64,000 bases of DNA from Oscheius tipulae (taxonomy: Eukaryota > Nematoda > Chromadorea > Rhabditida > Rhabditidae), in assembly GCA_037178975.1 (NCBI GenBank), contig JASJZH010000001.1, forward strand, positions 4,572,501-4,636,500, given 5' to 3'. The position numbers and the translations under genes were made by a program. Below the pieces are notes generated by a model. The model was not told the origin of the DNA. It was given only the letters and a program-made list of their open reading frames with translations, and ran no database searches. Positions 24,227 to 40,470 of this stretch are shown one piece after another. The stretch's first letter is position 1; every line of letters starts with the position of its first letter.

Positions 24227-24232
24227 AATAAA
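24227..24232 (+). terminator. Polyadenylation signal of the L24 gene
   Basis: AATAAA lies 44 bases after the stop codon, a normal distance for a nematode 3' end. Confidence 0.6.
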
Positions 24233-24358
24233 ACCGTTGAGAGCAAGATATAAATAATAACGTGTGGCGGTAAGTACAAAACCCGGAAGAGACGATTGAA
24301 TGAAAAGGAGCGATCACAGTGTGTGTGTGTGGTAAGATGGAAGGCGACTAGAAGGAAG

Positions 24359-26588
24359 CTACGGCTTGAGGTCTTCTTTAGTGGAAGTGGTGTCACTTGG
24401 AGGAGGATCCGTCGTCACGGATGGACCCACGTCGATCGGCTCCACCCGGATTATTCCGTACTCATCGGCGTATTGGATCGGTTCACAGAATCTGCAAGGT
24501 GTCTGATTGTTGAAACTTTAGCTGTCATGCCAAAAATCAAACTCACGTAGTGTGAGATTTTTTGGTGAAAATAGCTAGCTAGGATGTTAGCCAAAGCCTG
24601 TCAAGCAAAATAGTTTTAACAACGTCCTTTGCTAAATCATTATGACTCAGTTGACCATTGTTTTGGAAATAAAATGTGACCTTTCTGGTCCCGTTCAAAC
24701 AAAAAAAAAAGAGTACTCAGGGTTCACCTGTCACTTTCGACGGTAATGATGTACTGGCAGAGAGCGGGTTCCTCAATGGTCAGCGTCACTGTTCCCAGCA
24801 TCTGTTGGCCCTGCTTACAACGGAGACGGACTTCGGCACTTCTGAACCCAGGGTTCTTATAAACTTCTCTGTAATTCAATTACCTGTGAGCCTTGTTCTC
24901 GTGACAGATGTCTCCGAGTGCGTAGAGATGCGAAACTTGAAGGATTTTGTTATCGAACTGGAAGGATATTATTGTTATTTCCAATGTTTAGATCTACCTC
25001 TTTAGGTTTCCTGTTCTCCAGCGACTGATCAACCCAGGCCTTGTGAATCTCCAGATCGAATCGGCCCAAAAGATGCTCAATCTGTCGGTTCGGGCCCTCG
25101 TAGTGGATTTGCTTGATCTGAAGACAAATATGAGGTTCCCAACAGAAAACAGACCGTTTTTCCATAGCAGATCTCGAAGATCCACCAGCCTTGGTCGGCA
25201 GAAATGCACTCTTGTCCTGTCAAGAGCAAGTCCACCGTCTCTTTTAGAATGTTTTCGTTGGGAAAGGGACTGGGAAGTGTCCTAAAGCTGGTTTACTTTA
25301 GGAAAGAAGGTTGGACCTACCATCCCTGACGCGGGTTCCCGACCAATCTCATTGGTATTTCGTTCTCGATCTCTGGAAGCAGTTCATGTTCCTTCAGAAA
25401 GTCCCGTACGGTCTCCTTCAACACTTGAGGATCGACGTCAGATAGAATTTTGATCACGTATTCCTGAAAGAGTGGCATTTTTCTGCACTGTCTCAATGTG
25501 CTCGTTACGGTCACACCCAAATGATGTTATTTGTTTACAAATCATTGCAACAATGAGGGAATAACTCACGTTTTTGAAGTTGATCTCGTGCGCCTTTTCC
25601 ATGTCGACGACCGCGTTCGGCTTGGCCGGAGCCTCCTCGTCCACATTGTAGCAGTGAATGTGCTTGTTCTTCTTTGGCTTCAGTCTGTAGGCGGGATGGG
25701 AACAGAGTCGATTGGTCATGATGATGACCTCGTACTTGCAGGTGGAAATTTCAGTGTAGGACAAAAAGTGATGTCTGTGATCCTCACTGCAGACGTACAG
25801 AATGTTGGCCGTCCTCGGGCCATTGATCAGATCACAATGTGTTCCTTGGATGTAGGAGACGTTGTAATAGGCTCTCTCTTCGCCTTCGACCATTCTTTTG
25901 GGCGGATTCATCTGCTCGATCTTCGACATCCCCTGAAGATAAACTTTTTATTGTAATCGAGCGAAAGACTCACGACAGAGACATAGTCTTGCTTGAAGTT
26001 GCCCAAATAGAACTCAGTCCTCTTTTTGGTGTTCTTGTCTTCGTGGAACTGAACGAGATAACGGCCGTGACACAGCTCGTAGAACCAGTAGGTGTCCTGT
26101 CGAAAACTGCACAGCTGCTCGGTCGACAGCGGAGCTAGTAGTTCTGGAGGACTTGGACCAGTGTAGACCGTCGTCGGGGCAATGTTCTGGAAAAGTCGAT
26201 TAGGAAAAGATCCTACATATATCACTGCCCGAAAAAGCTCCTATAATGATGTTTCGAACTACCGAGATAGTACAGGTGAGTCGTACCAGAAAACCTCTAC
26301 GCAGTGAAGGAAAGATTGCAAGACTCACCTCGTCCGTCACCTCCGGAAGCTGGCAAACGTAGCGTTCGTCCTTGGCGGATCGGATGGACAGATAATTGTC
26401 GTTGGGAACCAGCATGTCCAGATGCTTTAGTAGCTCTTCAGGATCCGGTGCCTCGGATATACTGTGGTAGGTGATATCGTGGTAGATGCTGAAGAAAAGA
26501 GCTCTGTGAGAAACGGGAAGTAAAACCTGTCATCGATGTAAACTGTCTGGACGGAGATGAACAAAAAAAGCGATATCCATGGTTTCAT
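24359..26588 (-). CDS. ER lectin with two MRH domains (ERLEC1/OS-9 type)
   Basis: Ten exons: 26527-26588, 26329-26488, 25974-26186, 25570-25932, 25321-25463, 25155-25281, 24998-25117, 24884-24957, 24728-24841, 24359-24491, for 502 residues (human ERLEC1 is about 480). [18 protein letters not shown] is the signal peptide. The first MRH domain contains LCSFRQDTYWFYELCHGR and LVQFHEDK; the second contains CISADQGWWIFEICYGK. The paired Cys and the Trp-x-Tyr-Glu pattern are the mannose-6-phosphate-receptor homology signature that recognises trimmed N-glycans. ERLEC1 and OS-9 hand misfolded glycoproteins to the HRD1 ubiquitin ligase in the ER. The ATG abuts gatttcag with no upstream exon seen, suggesting spliced-leader addition. 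The tail is Pro/Ser/Thr-rich with no KDEL-like signal. Confidence 0.9.
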
Positions 26589-27512
26589 CTGAAATCGAGT
26601 TCTGAATTGGGAATGAGTGGAAGAGTATAGAAGATCTCACTCGTACTATCTCATCAAGTCGTATTTTGACAAGGCGAGACGATACGGGTGGCTAAAGCTG
26701 AAAACGAACGGGTACCTTTGAACAGGATGGCAACTTCGCTACAGGCTTCGCTACAGCTACAAATTGAACTACTTTAAAAAAGCTTTCAGTTACAGCAATA
26801 AAGTAGAGATACTTTTTTCTGCTTCTAAAGAGTTCTAAAAATCGATGAAACAAAAGCATCGCAGGGAAGAAGATAACTGAACCCAGTTAAGAACCCCATC
26901 TTATCCAGGGACAACATTACAATTTTACTATGTGTGGAAAACAAAAAGTATCGCTTCCATACTGTCTTGATTTTCCGGTAAAATGACAGCTTTTACTCAG
27001 CGGTCTCATTGGGACAGATCATACATGAAGAGGGACGGGCAGAAATGAGGAGACAGCTATGAAGATCCTGTCAGTAACATGATCCTAGCTTTTGCCATCA
27101 AGTTAGTCGAGAACAAACAAAAAAGAAGAAAGGATTCTGGCATGTGAAGCCATCATCAGCAACTGAGCACAAAGACTTCGTTGACTTGTATCGGTGTCCC
27201 ACGCCAGTTTGCGTACTAGCCAAAAATGCGTAGAGTTTGACACGCGGCCTTCCCTCGACCTTTTCCAACCTTTTTCTCATCTCTGGAAGATTTACCGGCA
27301 GTTTGTGGTCACACAAGAGAATACAAACTCATTTTTAAGATGTCTCTTTAGCTCTAGCTCTTGATTTCTGTACAGTCCAATGCAACAGGGACTGTCCAAG
27401 ATATAATACCCTTACAATAGATTCTCATCAAACTCCTGAACTTTATCGATCAATTGACTTTACAGATGAACTGATAGCAGAACCAGAGTAGATTTTCAAA
27501 TAAGAAGAAGCC
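26589..27512. other. Divergent intergenic region, no gene seen
   Basis: This is the shared upstream region of the ERLEC1-like gene (minus) and the ZnT5-like gene (plus). Frames on both strands are short and broken. I see no tRNA, repeat array or conserved box. Confidence 0.5.
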
Positions 27513-32520
<5,008 letters not shown>

Positions 32521-32901
32521 TCTCTCGTATCTCTTCACTTCTAGTCCATCTGCCTCTCACTCTGTCTGTCCCCCAATACTCTCCCTGGGTTACGGCTCTC
32601 CCTTGTTCTGTTGTTCTCTGTTGAAAAGATGGGTTTCTATGTAGGCGCTGTGATACCAAATCTTATTTATATCGAATGTGTGCTATTAAATGTTATTCTG
32701 TCCGAACATTCTCATTTTCAGAGACATAGCTGGAGTTGAAATCTGGTAGCTTGGATTCAGGCACCGCCCTAGTACAAAGACGCACGATTAGGACTCAAGC
32801 CCCTCTAATTAATTAGCCAAACTAGTCTGTACTCTCAAAGTCAAAGTCAAAATCATCGGTATTCAAAAGCAACAGGTAACAATAACAAGATCAAATTGAG
32901 A

Positions 32902-35900
32902 TCAGTCCTCGTCCGAAAAGTCTTCGTCATCAGAAGATGAACACATCCCGTCCGCCTTTTGCTTCTCAATCATGATTTCGGTGTAGTGCTCGAAAACCTT
33001 CTTGAAGTCCTCGGGAGTGAAGACTTTTTGTGTTAGAAGATTGCTGGCCAGACTGATAGCCATCACTCCACCCATCGGTGTGGCGAGGATTTCCTTCTCC
33101 TTCACGGTGAAGAGCCTGTTGTATCCGATTCGGATGCCATGCGTGCCCACATATTGGAACTCGTCTTCGAGGAAGAAGTTGTTGACGAGACGCGTTAGAG
33201 GGAGCAGATCTGGCGGGAAGTTTGGCAGGCTCTTGAGTCTCTGCAACAGGGGATTTGAAAATAAGAGTAGGCGAGGTGGCACGGGGACAGCCGGTTTTCC
33301 TGGCATTGCCATTTTTAAAGTATCAATCAGTGATTTTCCGGCTTTTAGTGGTTCTACGAAAATGTAGAACTCTACAACTTTGTAAAACATCAAAAATTGA
33401 AAATGGTCAAATTTGGGTTGGAAATCGGATGATTCAATTCACCTTTTCAGCCTCCTTCTGAACCCAATTATTCGGAGTCTTGTGTCGAACCCAAGTATTT
33501 TGGTTTCGTTTGCCGGTACGGAATGGGACACTAAATCAAGATCGTTATTTCCTTAAAAAAATGGCCAACTCACTCTTCCTGATAGATCGGGAACAGTTGT
33601 TCTGAGTCAGGAATCGGTCCCGGGCCAGCGCTTCTTGTTCCGGTGAAGACATGGCTCTCGATCTCAGGCTTCTCCACGGATTTCGAAACCAGAACTGTAT
33701 GGACGTCCTGAAAAAATTAAGATACCACTATAGAAACAGTTTTGGACAGCATACACGTTCCTATTAATACGAAGATGTCAAACTCACAGTAAGTTCGAAA
33801 CGAAGATCACAAATCATCTCATTCAGATACTTTAGGTGTTCTTGCAGATCCTGGTACTCGGAGTGAGTCAGCGGACATCTACCGTACACCGTTCTGGCCA
33901 GATTCTAGAAGATTTGTTAAGCTCGAGACTTGGAAAAGCTACCTTTCCAGAGGTCTTTTCGTTGAATAAGACAGGGTTTTCGATCTCGCCTTCCGCGGAG
34001 CACTTTGCTGTCTGCAGTCTCTTCTCGTTAATCAGTTCCCAGTCTTCCTGGGCATGCTCGTCGGTGATCTCGTAAGCAATAAAAAGTGTATTTGAGTCCC
34101 GCGACAACTTCTTTGTCCTGAGCCACAGGTCTTCGATTTCGGACCGATTCCGGATCCAATCTTCTGTGGAAGCGACATCGAAGTCAAGAGTCTTTGTGCA
34201 GCTGTGATCTTTTGTTCTGAAATCTCGTGATCGAGTCTATAGTATCAGACGCTAGTTCAAAAGAATTCAGTAGTCTGATAAGCTTGACTCACATGACATG
34301 AACCCCGGAGCTGACACATTCGAAGACAAAGTCTCCGTCCTGCATTCGTCCCATCGGTTTGACTCCAAAGTACTGCTCCTCGATCAGAACCGGCTCCTGT
34401 CCTTTTCTTCCTCTCGGGTTGATTGTGTAAGAGGCAGAGACTTGGGCTACGAAGAAAGCAGCACTGAAAAGATGTAAAAGTACTACTCCGAAGCCTGTAC
34501 TTACTCGAAGACGTTCTCACTCCTGAACATCTCGGTCCTGATATTGACACCGATCTCCTTGACCGACCTTAGATTTCCTTCAAACACTGTTCTGATCTAA
34601 ATAAGACTGTTAGTCAGTTGACTGGAAAGCCGAACCTCGTGGACAACTCCTCCTTTGAACATAACAATTCGGACCTTCGCGTCTACTTCTGCAGCCTCAG
34701 ATCCATTGAAGTTAAAAAACTCAAACGTCAGGATCTCGTTGTAGTTCTGTTCCAAGGCATGTACAATGTTCTGGATTTTGCGGATCTTGTCCGATCGGGT
34801 CTCCTTTGAACGATTGACACGCCCGCGTTTCCTTCCGTCTGACGCATCGTCTTCGACCTCGCTGAGCAAGTCGGAAAAGAGACGGCCACTGGCAAAAGAT
34901 CGGAACATCTCTGAAAATTCCTTCACACTGGATTGTCAGGCTACATGACTTACTGGCAACCAGAGCTTCGTCGGATTCCTGTTCAGGGTCAACCTCATAT
35001 TCTAAAACTGCCGTCTTTCTGAAGTACTAGATGATCTACCTGTATCAATGTCTTCATCGCATTCCGCTTCTGGAATCATTGACATCTCTTGAACTTTCTC
35101 GAGAGGAATGTGACTGGTAGATGCGACATCAGTTCTGTCCTCGTATTCCATTGGGTAGTCTTCACTGTCTGGAACTGTTCACGTGAGAAAACTGTTAGAC
35201 TACTTGACTAACCAATAACGATTGACTCATCGGAATCCTCTTCAGAACTCCGTCGGTCAATTTCATACTCTAAAACTACTCTATTTTGAAACTCTGTGTT
35301 GATATACCGATAGCACTGGCCTCGTCTTCTTGTTCGATTGGCTGGCCCATCTCTGAAACTTTCTCAAGACGAATGTGGCTGGCGTCAGTTTCCACCTTAG
35401 GTCCCACTGGCTGGTCATTACTGTCCTCTAAAACGGTTATCTTGAGATAACTACTTGACTATTTGAGTTACCAGATCCTGTCTCCTGAACTCCAGAGTCT
35501 CCAGGATCTTGAAGTGCACTGGATATTGTGATGGGCTCAATTAGTTCGTTCATCCGAGGCAGTTTCCGCTTTCTTCCACCTAAATTCGATTACATATTTT
35601 CAAAATATCGAACAACATACTTCCTGGAGGACGCCCCCGCCTTTTCATGACAACTTGCACCTGCTGGGGTTGGTCTACTGTGTCTTCCTGGTCCGGCGGT
35701 CGAAAGTATTGTTCTGATCTTTTAGGCCGACCGGCTCCGATCCTGCGACCACCATGGCCAGAAGTTCTGGGACGACCTCCGCGATCCCGTCTCTTTCTCC
35801 GTGAAAGGCTGTCTGCTTCTTCCATCATATCATCGTCGTGATCAGAAATCACTTGCTCGCCAGACTCGTCTCCAGCTTCTCTAGCTCTTCCAGCAAAATT

Positions 35901-36278
35901 TCGTCCTGTTCCTCTCGATCGGCCACCGCGGCCTCTGAATCTGCCTCCGCGCCCAAGTGCTCTTCCTCTTCTGACTGAAGATAAAACTTTATCTTCTTGT
36001 TCGCCCATGTTTTCGACTGCGTTGTGGATCGATTGTTCTCCGCCTTCTTGTCCAAACTGTCCAGCACTTCTGCCTCGTCCACGGGTTCTTCTCGGGCGAC
36101 TACCTCTTCCCCGTCTCCCCCTGATGACCGGGACAACGTGGCCTTGTACAAGCTCGCCGTCTGAGGGCCCGGAAAGCGCTTGCATTCGTCCAAAAGCTTC
36201 ACCGAGCCGTCCTCTGCTTGTCCCTCTCGGGCGTCCACGTCCGGATCCTCTGGGTCTTTCACCTCGTGCTCTCATCAT
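32902..36278 (-). CDS. Large AT-hook/RG-rich protein with conserved C-terminal region of unknown fold
   Basis: Fourteen exons join in frame to about 870 residues: 35621-36278, 35472-35579, 35308-35427, 35213-35269, 35040-35174 (or -35168), 34954-35001, 34636-34910, 34505-34596, 34293-34463, 33943-34216, 33788-33904, 33574-33707, 33443-33530, 32902-33240. The first 220 residues are Arg/Gly repeats (RGRALGRGGRFRGRGGRSR) with AT-hook cores (GAGRPKRSE, MKRRGRPPGS), suggesting DNA or RNA binding in the nucleus. Acidic segments follow in two similar exon pairs. The remaining 500 residues are globular (FFNFNGSEAAEVDAKVRIV, EEQYFGVKPMGRMQDGDFV, VGTHGIRIGYNRLFTVKEK) and end in an acidic tail (CSSSDDEDFSDED). 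I cannot assign this part to a family. The start is the first ATG after a ttttcag acceptor. Confidence 0.8.
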
Positions 36279-37506
36279 CCTCTGAAAAGAATATTTTAAA
36301 GAAGGAGAGAAGAACAGTCGATATACAGTTTTGAATAAAGTTAACTGTTTATCCTCTGTTTTGAAAGCTTCCCAATAGCCCGCCAAACGGACATTTTCAC
36401 ATGGACGACGTTCAAATCACGTACATTACTCACCATCGTATTCATAATTACTTTTTTGAATAAATATTGTATTTTCTTGAGTAATCAACCATTTTCATTC
36501 TCCCTTTCGACTTCTTAATAGAATTTGCATAACAATAAAGAAATTGACTCATAGTGAGTGGAAGACCCGAGAAGTTCCAAAAGTCCCGTGCTATTCTTTG
36601 ACCTTGACTCCCTGTCCGACTGCACTCTCCTATTAGCTGTCGATTGGTTCTACTCTTCCAACTTTCTGGCTTCTTCCATTGGGGCGCCGGGTCAACGCCG
36701 TCATTGGGTAAACATAGTCGGCTAGCCTCTTGGCGACTCACACATGCTGCGCCTTCTTATTCTCTTATCTTTCATGCTACCTAACAAAAAAAAATGGTTT
36801 TCAGATAGGGAGGTGGTCACGAAGATACTGATTTCGGAGCTCTCAAGGTGAGTTGGAAGTTCTCATGGCAGAAAACTGCATTGTTAAACAATAGTCATCA
36901 TGTTTTTGCTGGGAGCTGGGTTCATGTAGGTTGGTGTCCGCAAATTTGTTCAGTTCAAAGCCCATCTGTGAAGCGTTTTCGATTCAGAGAAACTCCTGGT
37001 AACCATCAAGTTTGTTCGTAGTTTATCAGTTTTTGAGGCGTTGAGCAGTCGACAACAGTTGACACTGAGCAAGCGACAACCGAAATAGACATTCTCTTTT
37101 ACTAAAGCAGCGTATTCACAATGCCCTCAAAAAGAACTGATCTGGATGTCGGCTGTTCTGAATCATCGTGGTCATTGTTTTTTTCTCTTCATTCCCTATT
37201 CCCCACCACGGAGATCGTCATTCCTTCTGCCAGAATGTGCCGCATATTTTGTTATCTTCAGGCAGACAGTGAGTTACCTCCCCTCACAGCTGAATACGAA
37301 ACCAGTCTATCGGATTGCCTGTTTTGAAAAGAGAGGGAGAGCCAGGCCATTATCCTTTTTCAATCCTTCCCGTTCAATCGAAAACGATCATATCAAAAGT
37401 GGGGGAAAGTGGAAATAGGCACAGGAAGGCGTCTATAAACAAAACGGCCTACCATAACATAGACGCCGTCCAAACGACAAACTGTCTTTTTTCCTCCCCA
37501 AAAATC
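36279..37506. other. Divergent intergenic region, no clear gene
   Basis: Upstream region of the AT-hook gene (minus) and the GTPase gene (plus). A minus-strand frame at 36448-36741 (97 codons) contains the run DPAPQWKKPESWKSRT but has no exon context. I see nothing firm. Confidence 0.35.
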
Positions 37507-40065
37507 ATGAGGAAGCTGTCGGAAAAGCGGAAATCCGTCAGCATGATGGTACTCAATGTGCTGCGCGGCGACGATGATGGTGAGCCGATTCCCCTTTAAC
37601 TTCCCCGAACACTACCTGGGGCTGGCCTCCCACTTTCAGCTGTTTCTCTTTATTTCTGTCCAGGTCTACCGATTCGCAAACTTCTGTCTGGTAAAACTGC
37701 CTACAACAGACACACAGCTTTTGCTTTGACCCTATAGAAACAGACACGTAAAGTTCACAATTCAAGTTCAAAAGATATAAAAGCAGAACTCTTCCAAAAG
37801 CAAAGTCGCTCCGTCTGGAGCTGAAGCATCTGAAGCGTTAGCGGTGAAGAAAATACCGCAGTAAAATTTCAGAAGAGAGCGACGCTGTTCGTCCCCTCCC
37901 GCCATCCGTTTCGGGTCGACGACGGTCAGTCTTTGGTCTTCTAGGCCCACCTAAAGCGCCTGTAGTCAAGGAAAAGAGACGGTGAGAATGAATCTTGTTT
38001 AACCCAGTTCTCTCTTACATCAGATTTTCCATCACTGCCGCTTTCATCGGAACACCTGCAGTACAGAAGGAAGAGTTCTTTCCAGACTCGCCGAACGAGA
38101 GGAATAGTGGTGAGTTCGCGGTGCTGGTCACAGCTGGCCGTTTTTTTGGTTTCGTATCGCCTGTCTCTCTCCTTCCTCTTCTTATTAGTCAGTCTCCTCT
38201 CTCCTTGGAAACATGTTGCATCTGGAACTTGTCGCGCCCATTTGCATTTTACAACTTGCCTCAGGGTCACAGCCTTTTATTGAGCCGAAAGGCTCCTTTC
38301 TTATCACAAACTGTAATCGGTTTCCCTGGCTTCAGTGCTGCCGAAATGGGTCTGTTAGAAAGTTTTGATTGTTTGTTATTCACTCTCTCTCCTTCTTGTC
38401 ACGACACTTTCTCAAAAGAGCCAATGCTCACCAAAGAAGTTAATAGTTGTAAGCATTTTCCTGTCAATACAATTTCATTGCCTCTTTCAGGTTCAGGCTT
38501 TAGATACAGGTCTGTAGCCTAAAAGTTTCTGTTAGGATGTTTGTCGAATAGCAAATATCCCGCGCTCATCACTTCTCTGTCACTTTAACTCCAAATTTCT
38601 TGTTCCTATCCAGATCTCTATCAGTTCCTCTGTTTTCCTAAATACTTTGTGTAACTAGCAAGCCGAAATGAGAGCGGTAAAACTTTACTGTTCCTCGAAA
38701 AGTGAGCACTCTGCGAAGGCTAGCTTTTCAAAACTTCCTGTTAAACCAGCTGTCTGTGTGAATTTGTTTGACTATCATGTTCCCTTGCCCCAGTTAGCAT
38801 TTCAAATGGATTCATCTGACGAGAGTCATGATCCTATCCGATTTGCGAGGTACTTTTTCCAAGCCTCTTCCTTCTTTTCTGACCAAATGATTCAGTATGG
38901 TCACGGGCATTATCACTATTCGCGGCAGATCGAAGTCCAGAGTTCGAGCCAAAAAGCTGCTAGCCAGTATATCACAAGAGAATAATAACACGGTGTACAG
39001 GGAAGACAATGGTACATTGGAGTCTCTTGTCCCCCTTTGAAACAGTTCAATTTCTAGAAGCAGACTATTTGCCTGGATTGGCTCCACTTTCGGACGACAC
39101 TCCGATCAGTCTAGGATTCGCCGACGGCTGGGACCATCGGATTGTGTTCAATACTTGTAAGAGATGAGGATTATTTAAAGGAATAGTTTGTAGCCGATCC
39201 AAAGTACGCATTTGGGAGACGGAACGAGTCGGTCGAGTTGATGGGACGAGCCATGAGGGTCGTGGTCTGTGGAGCACGACGTGTAGGGAAAACGGCCGTC
39301 TTGAAACAAGTCGCCTGTGTCGAAGACATCACCAGTCAGGTACGGTGATTTATACCCTGGAAGCTTGGGATATCTGAGGGACAAGTTAAATTATCGGGGA
39401 TTGTACATTTTACACAAAACAAGGAAAACTTAAACATCTGCAAATTGATAGGCTTGTCAGTATAGTAATCGTAGAACGTTCAGCAATACGAGCCGACAAT
39501 AGACGACACGTACCAGGTTCTGCTAGAAGAAGCTGATCGACCCAGAGAAATCTTGATTTTTCACGATACCGCAGGAATTCCCGACTACGGACCGGTCGAG
39601 TTGAAGAAGGCCTACCTACAGGTAGAGTGACCCTTATTCAGGAGAAATATTTTGTTTCAGGTAGCTGACGCTTTCGTACTGGTCTACTCCGTGGCAGACC
39701 ACGAGTCTTTTAATCGGATGGATCTGTTGAGGAAGTACATCGAACAGCATCATTCGAAGGAAAAGAAGGAGGTTCCGATTGTGGTGTTAGGAAACATGAA
39801 GGAGCAGGCGAATCGCAAAGTTGACTCGGAGTTTGCTCATGCCTGGGCAGCCAAGGCCAAAGTGAAACTGTTCGAAGTCTCGGCCAAAGACCGGAATTCA
39901 CTCGTCCCGTTTGTTCATCACCTCGGACAGAGACACTTCCATCCAATTAGTCAGTTTTTGAAAGGATTATTAGCCCTTGACCAATTTCCAGAAGAGTCCA
40001 AGTTCTCCTTATCGAAAAAGTTAAAGTCGGAAAAGTCCAACGCTGCCATTTTGATGGACTTCTAG
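37507..40065 (+). CDS. kappaB-Ras (NKIRAS)-like small GTPase with N-terminal extension and possible alternative first exons
   Basis: Core exons 38896-39011, 39058-39156, 39194-39339, 39484-39621, 39661-39949 and 39992-40065. A short first exon at 38806-38849 ([14 protein letters not shown]) gives 301 residues. An alternative chain upstream (37507-37579, 37945-37981, 38024-38109, 38491-38509; [18 protein letters not shown] ... [18 protein letters not shown]) ends in the same phase and could splice to 38896 instead. The GTPase has the P-loop [10 protein letters not shown], switch [11 protein letters not shown] and the SAK motif. The Gln after DTAG is replaced, as in kappaB-Ras, and the usual NKxD reads NMKE. 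The stretch [11 protein letters not shown] and the C-terminus resemble NKIRAS. In mammals kappaB-Ras restrains I-kappaB degradation and Ral. The last intron is 42 bp and in frame, so it could be retained. AATAAA follows at 40130. Confidence 0.8.
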
Positions 40066-40129
40066 AGCTTCTTCGACGTGCCTACACAACTTACTGGTGC
40101 CCATCAGGTTTCGTACTTACCCATCTGTA

Positions 40130-40135
40130 AATAAA
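40130..40135 (+). terminator. Polyadenylation signal of the GTPase gene
   Basis: AATAAA lies 64 bases after the stop codon of the kappaB-Ras-like gene. Confidence 0.55.
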
Positions 40136-40470
40136 GAGTTGTTGAATGTTTAGTATTTGTTGGAAGCGTAACATTTACCTGATTTGAGGCGTATTCTTAT
40201 GAATTAAGATCTAGTTCAAAATGCCGTCTGTCTAAAGCCCTAACTTCCAGTTACTTTGTGACAGCAATTACCATTTGCACTTCGGGAGACGCGTCTCTGG
40301 GAGAACGTTGCACCTGTCACGGTAGCTCGACTGGAACATCATCTACCTATCACAAGCCCCAAGGGGACATCAGCCAAGCTTGTTACTGTAAACAGTGCCA
40401 TTTATTATCTTCTCCTATTCCACAACTCGTCTTATCAGTTCCCGCTCCCAGCCACGACATTGAGTCGAAA

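Noticed and set aside
35647-36285. Plus-strand open frames (Pro/Ser/Arg-rich) opposite the AT-hook gene
   Set aside because: They mirror the GC-rich Arg/Gly repeat codons on the minus strand, which has a full spliced frame; no splice sites or family on the plus strand.
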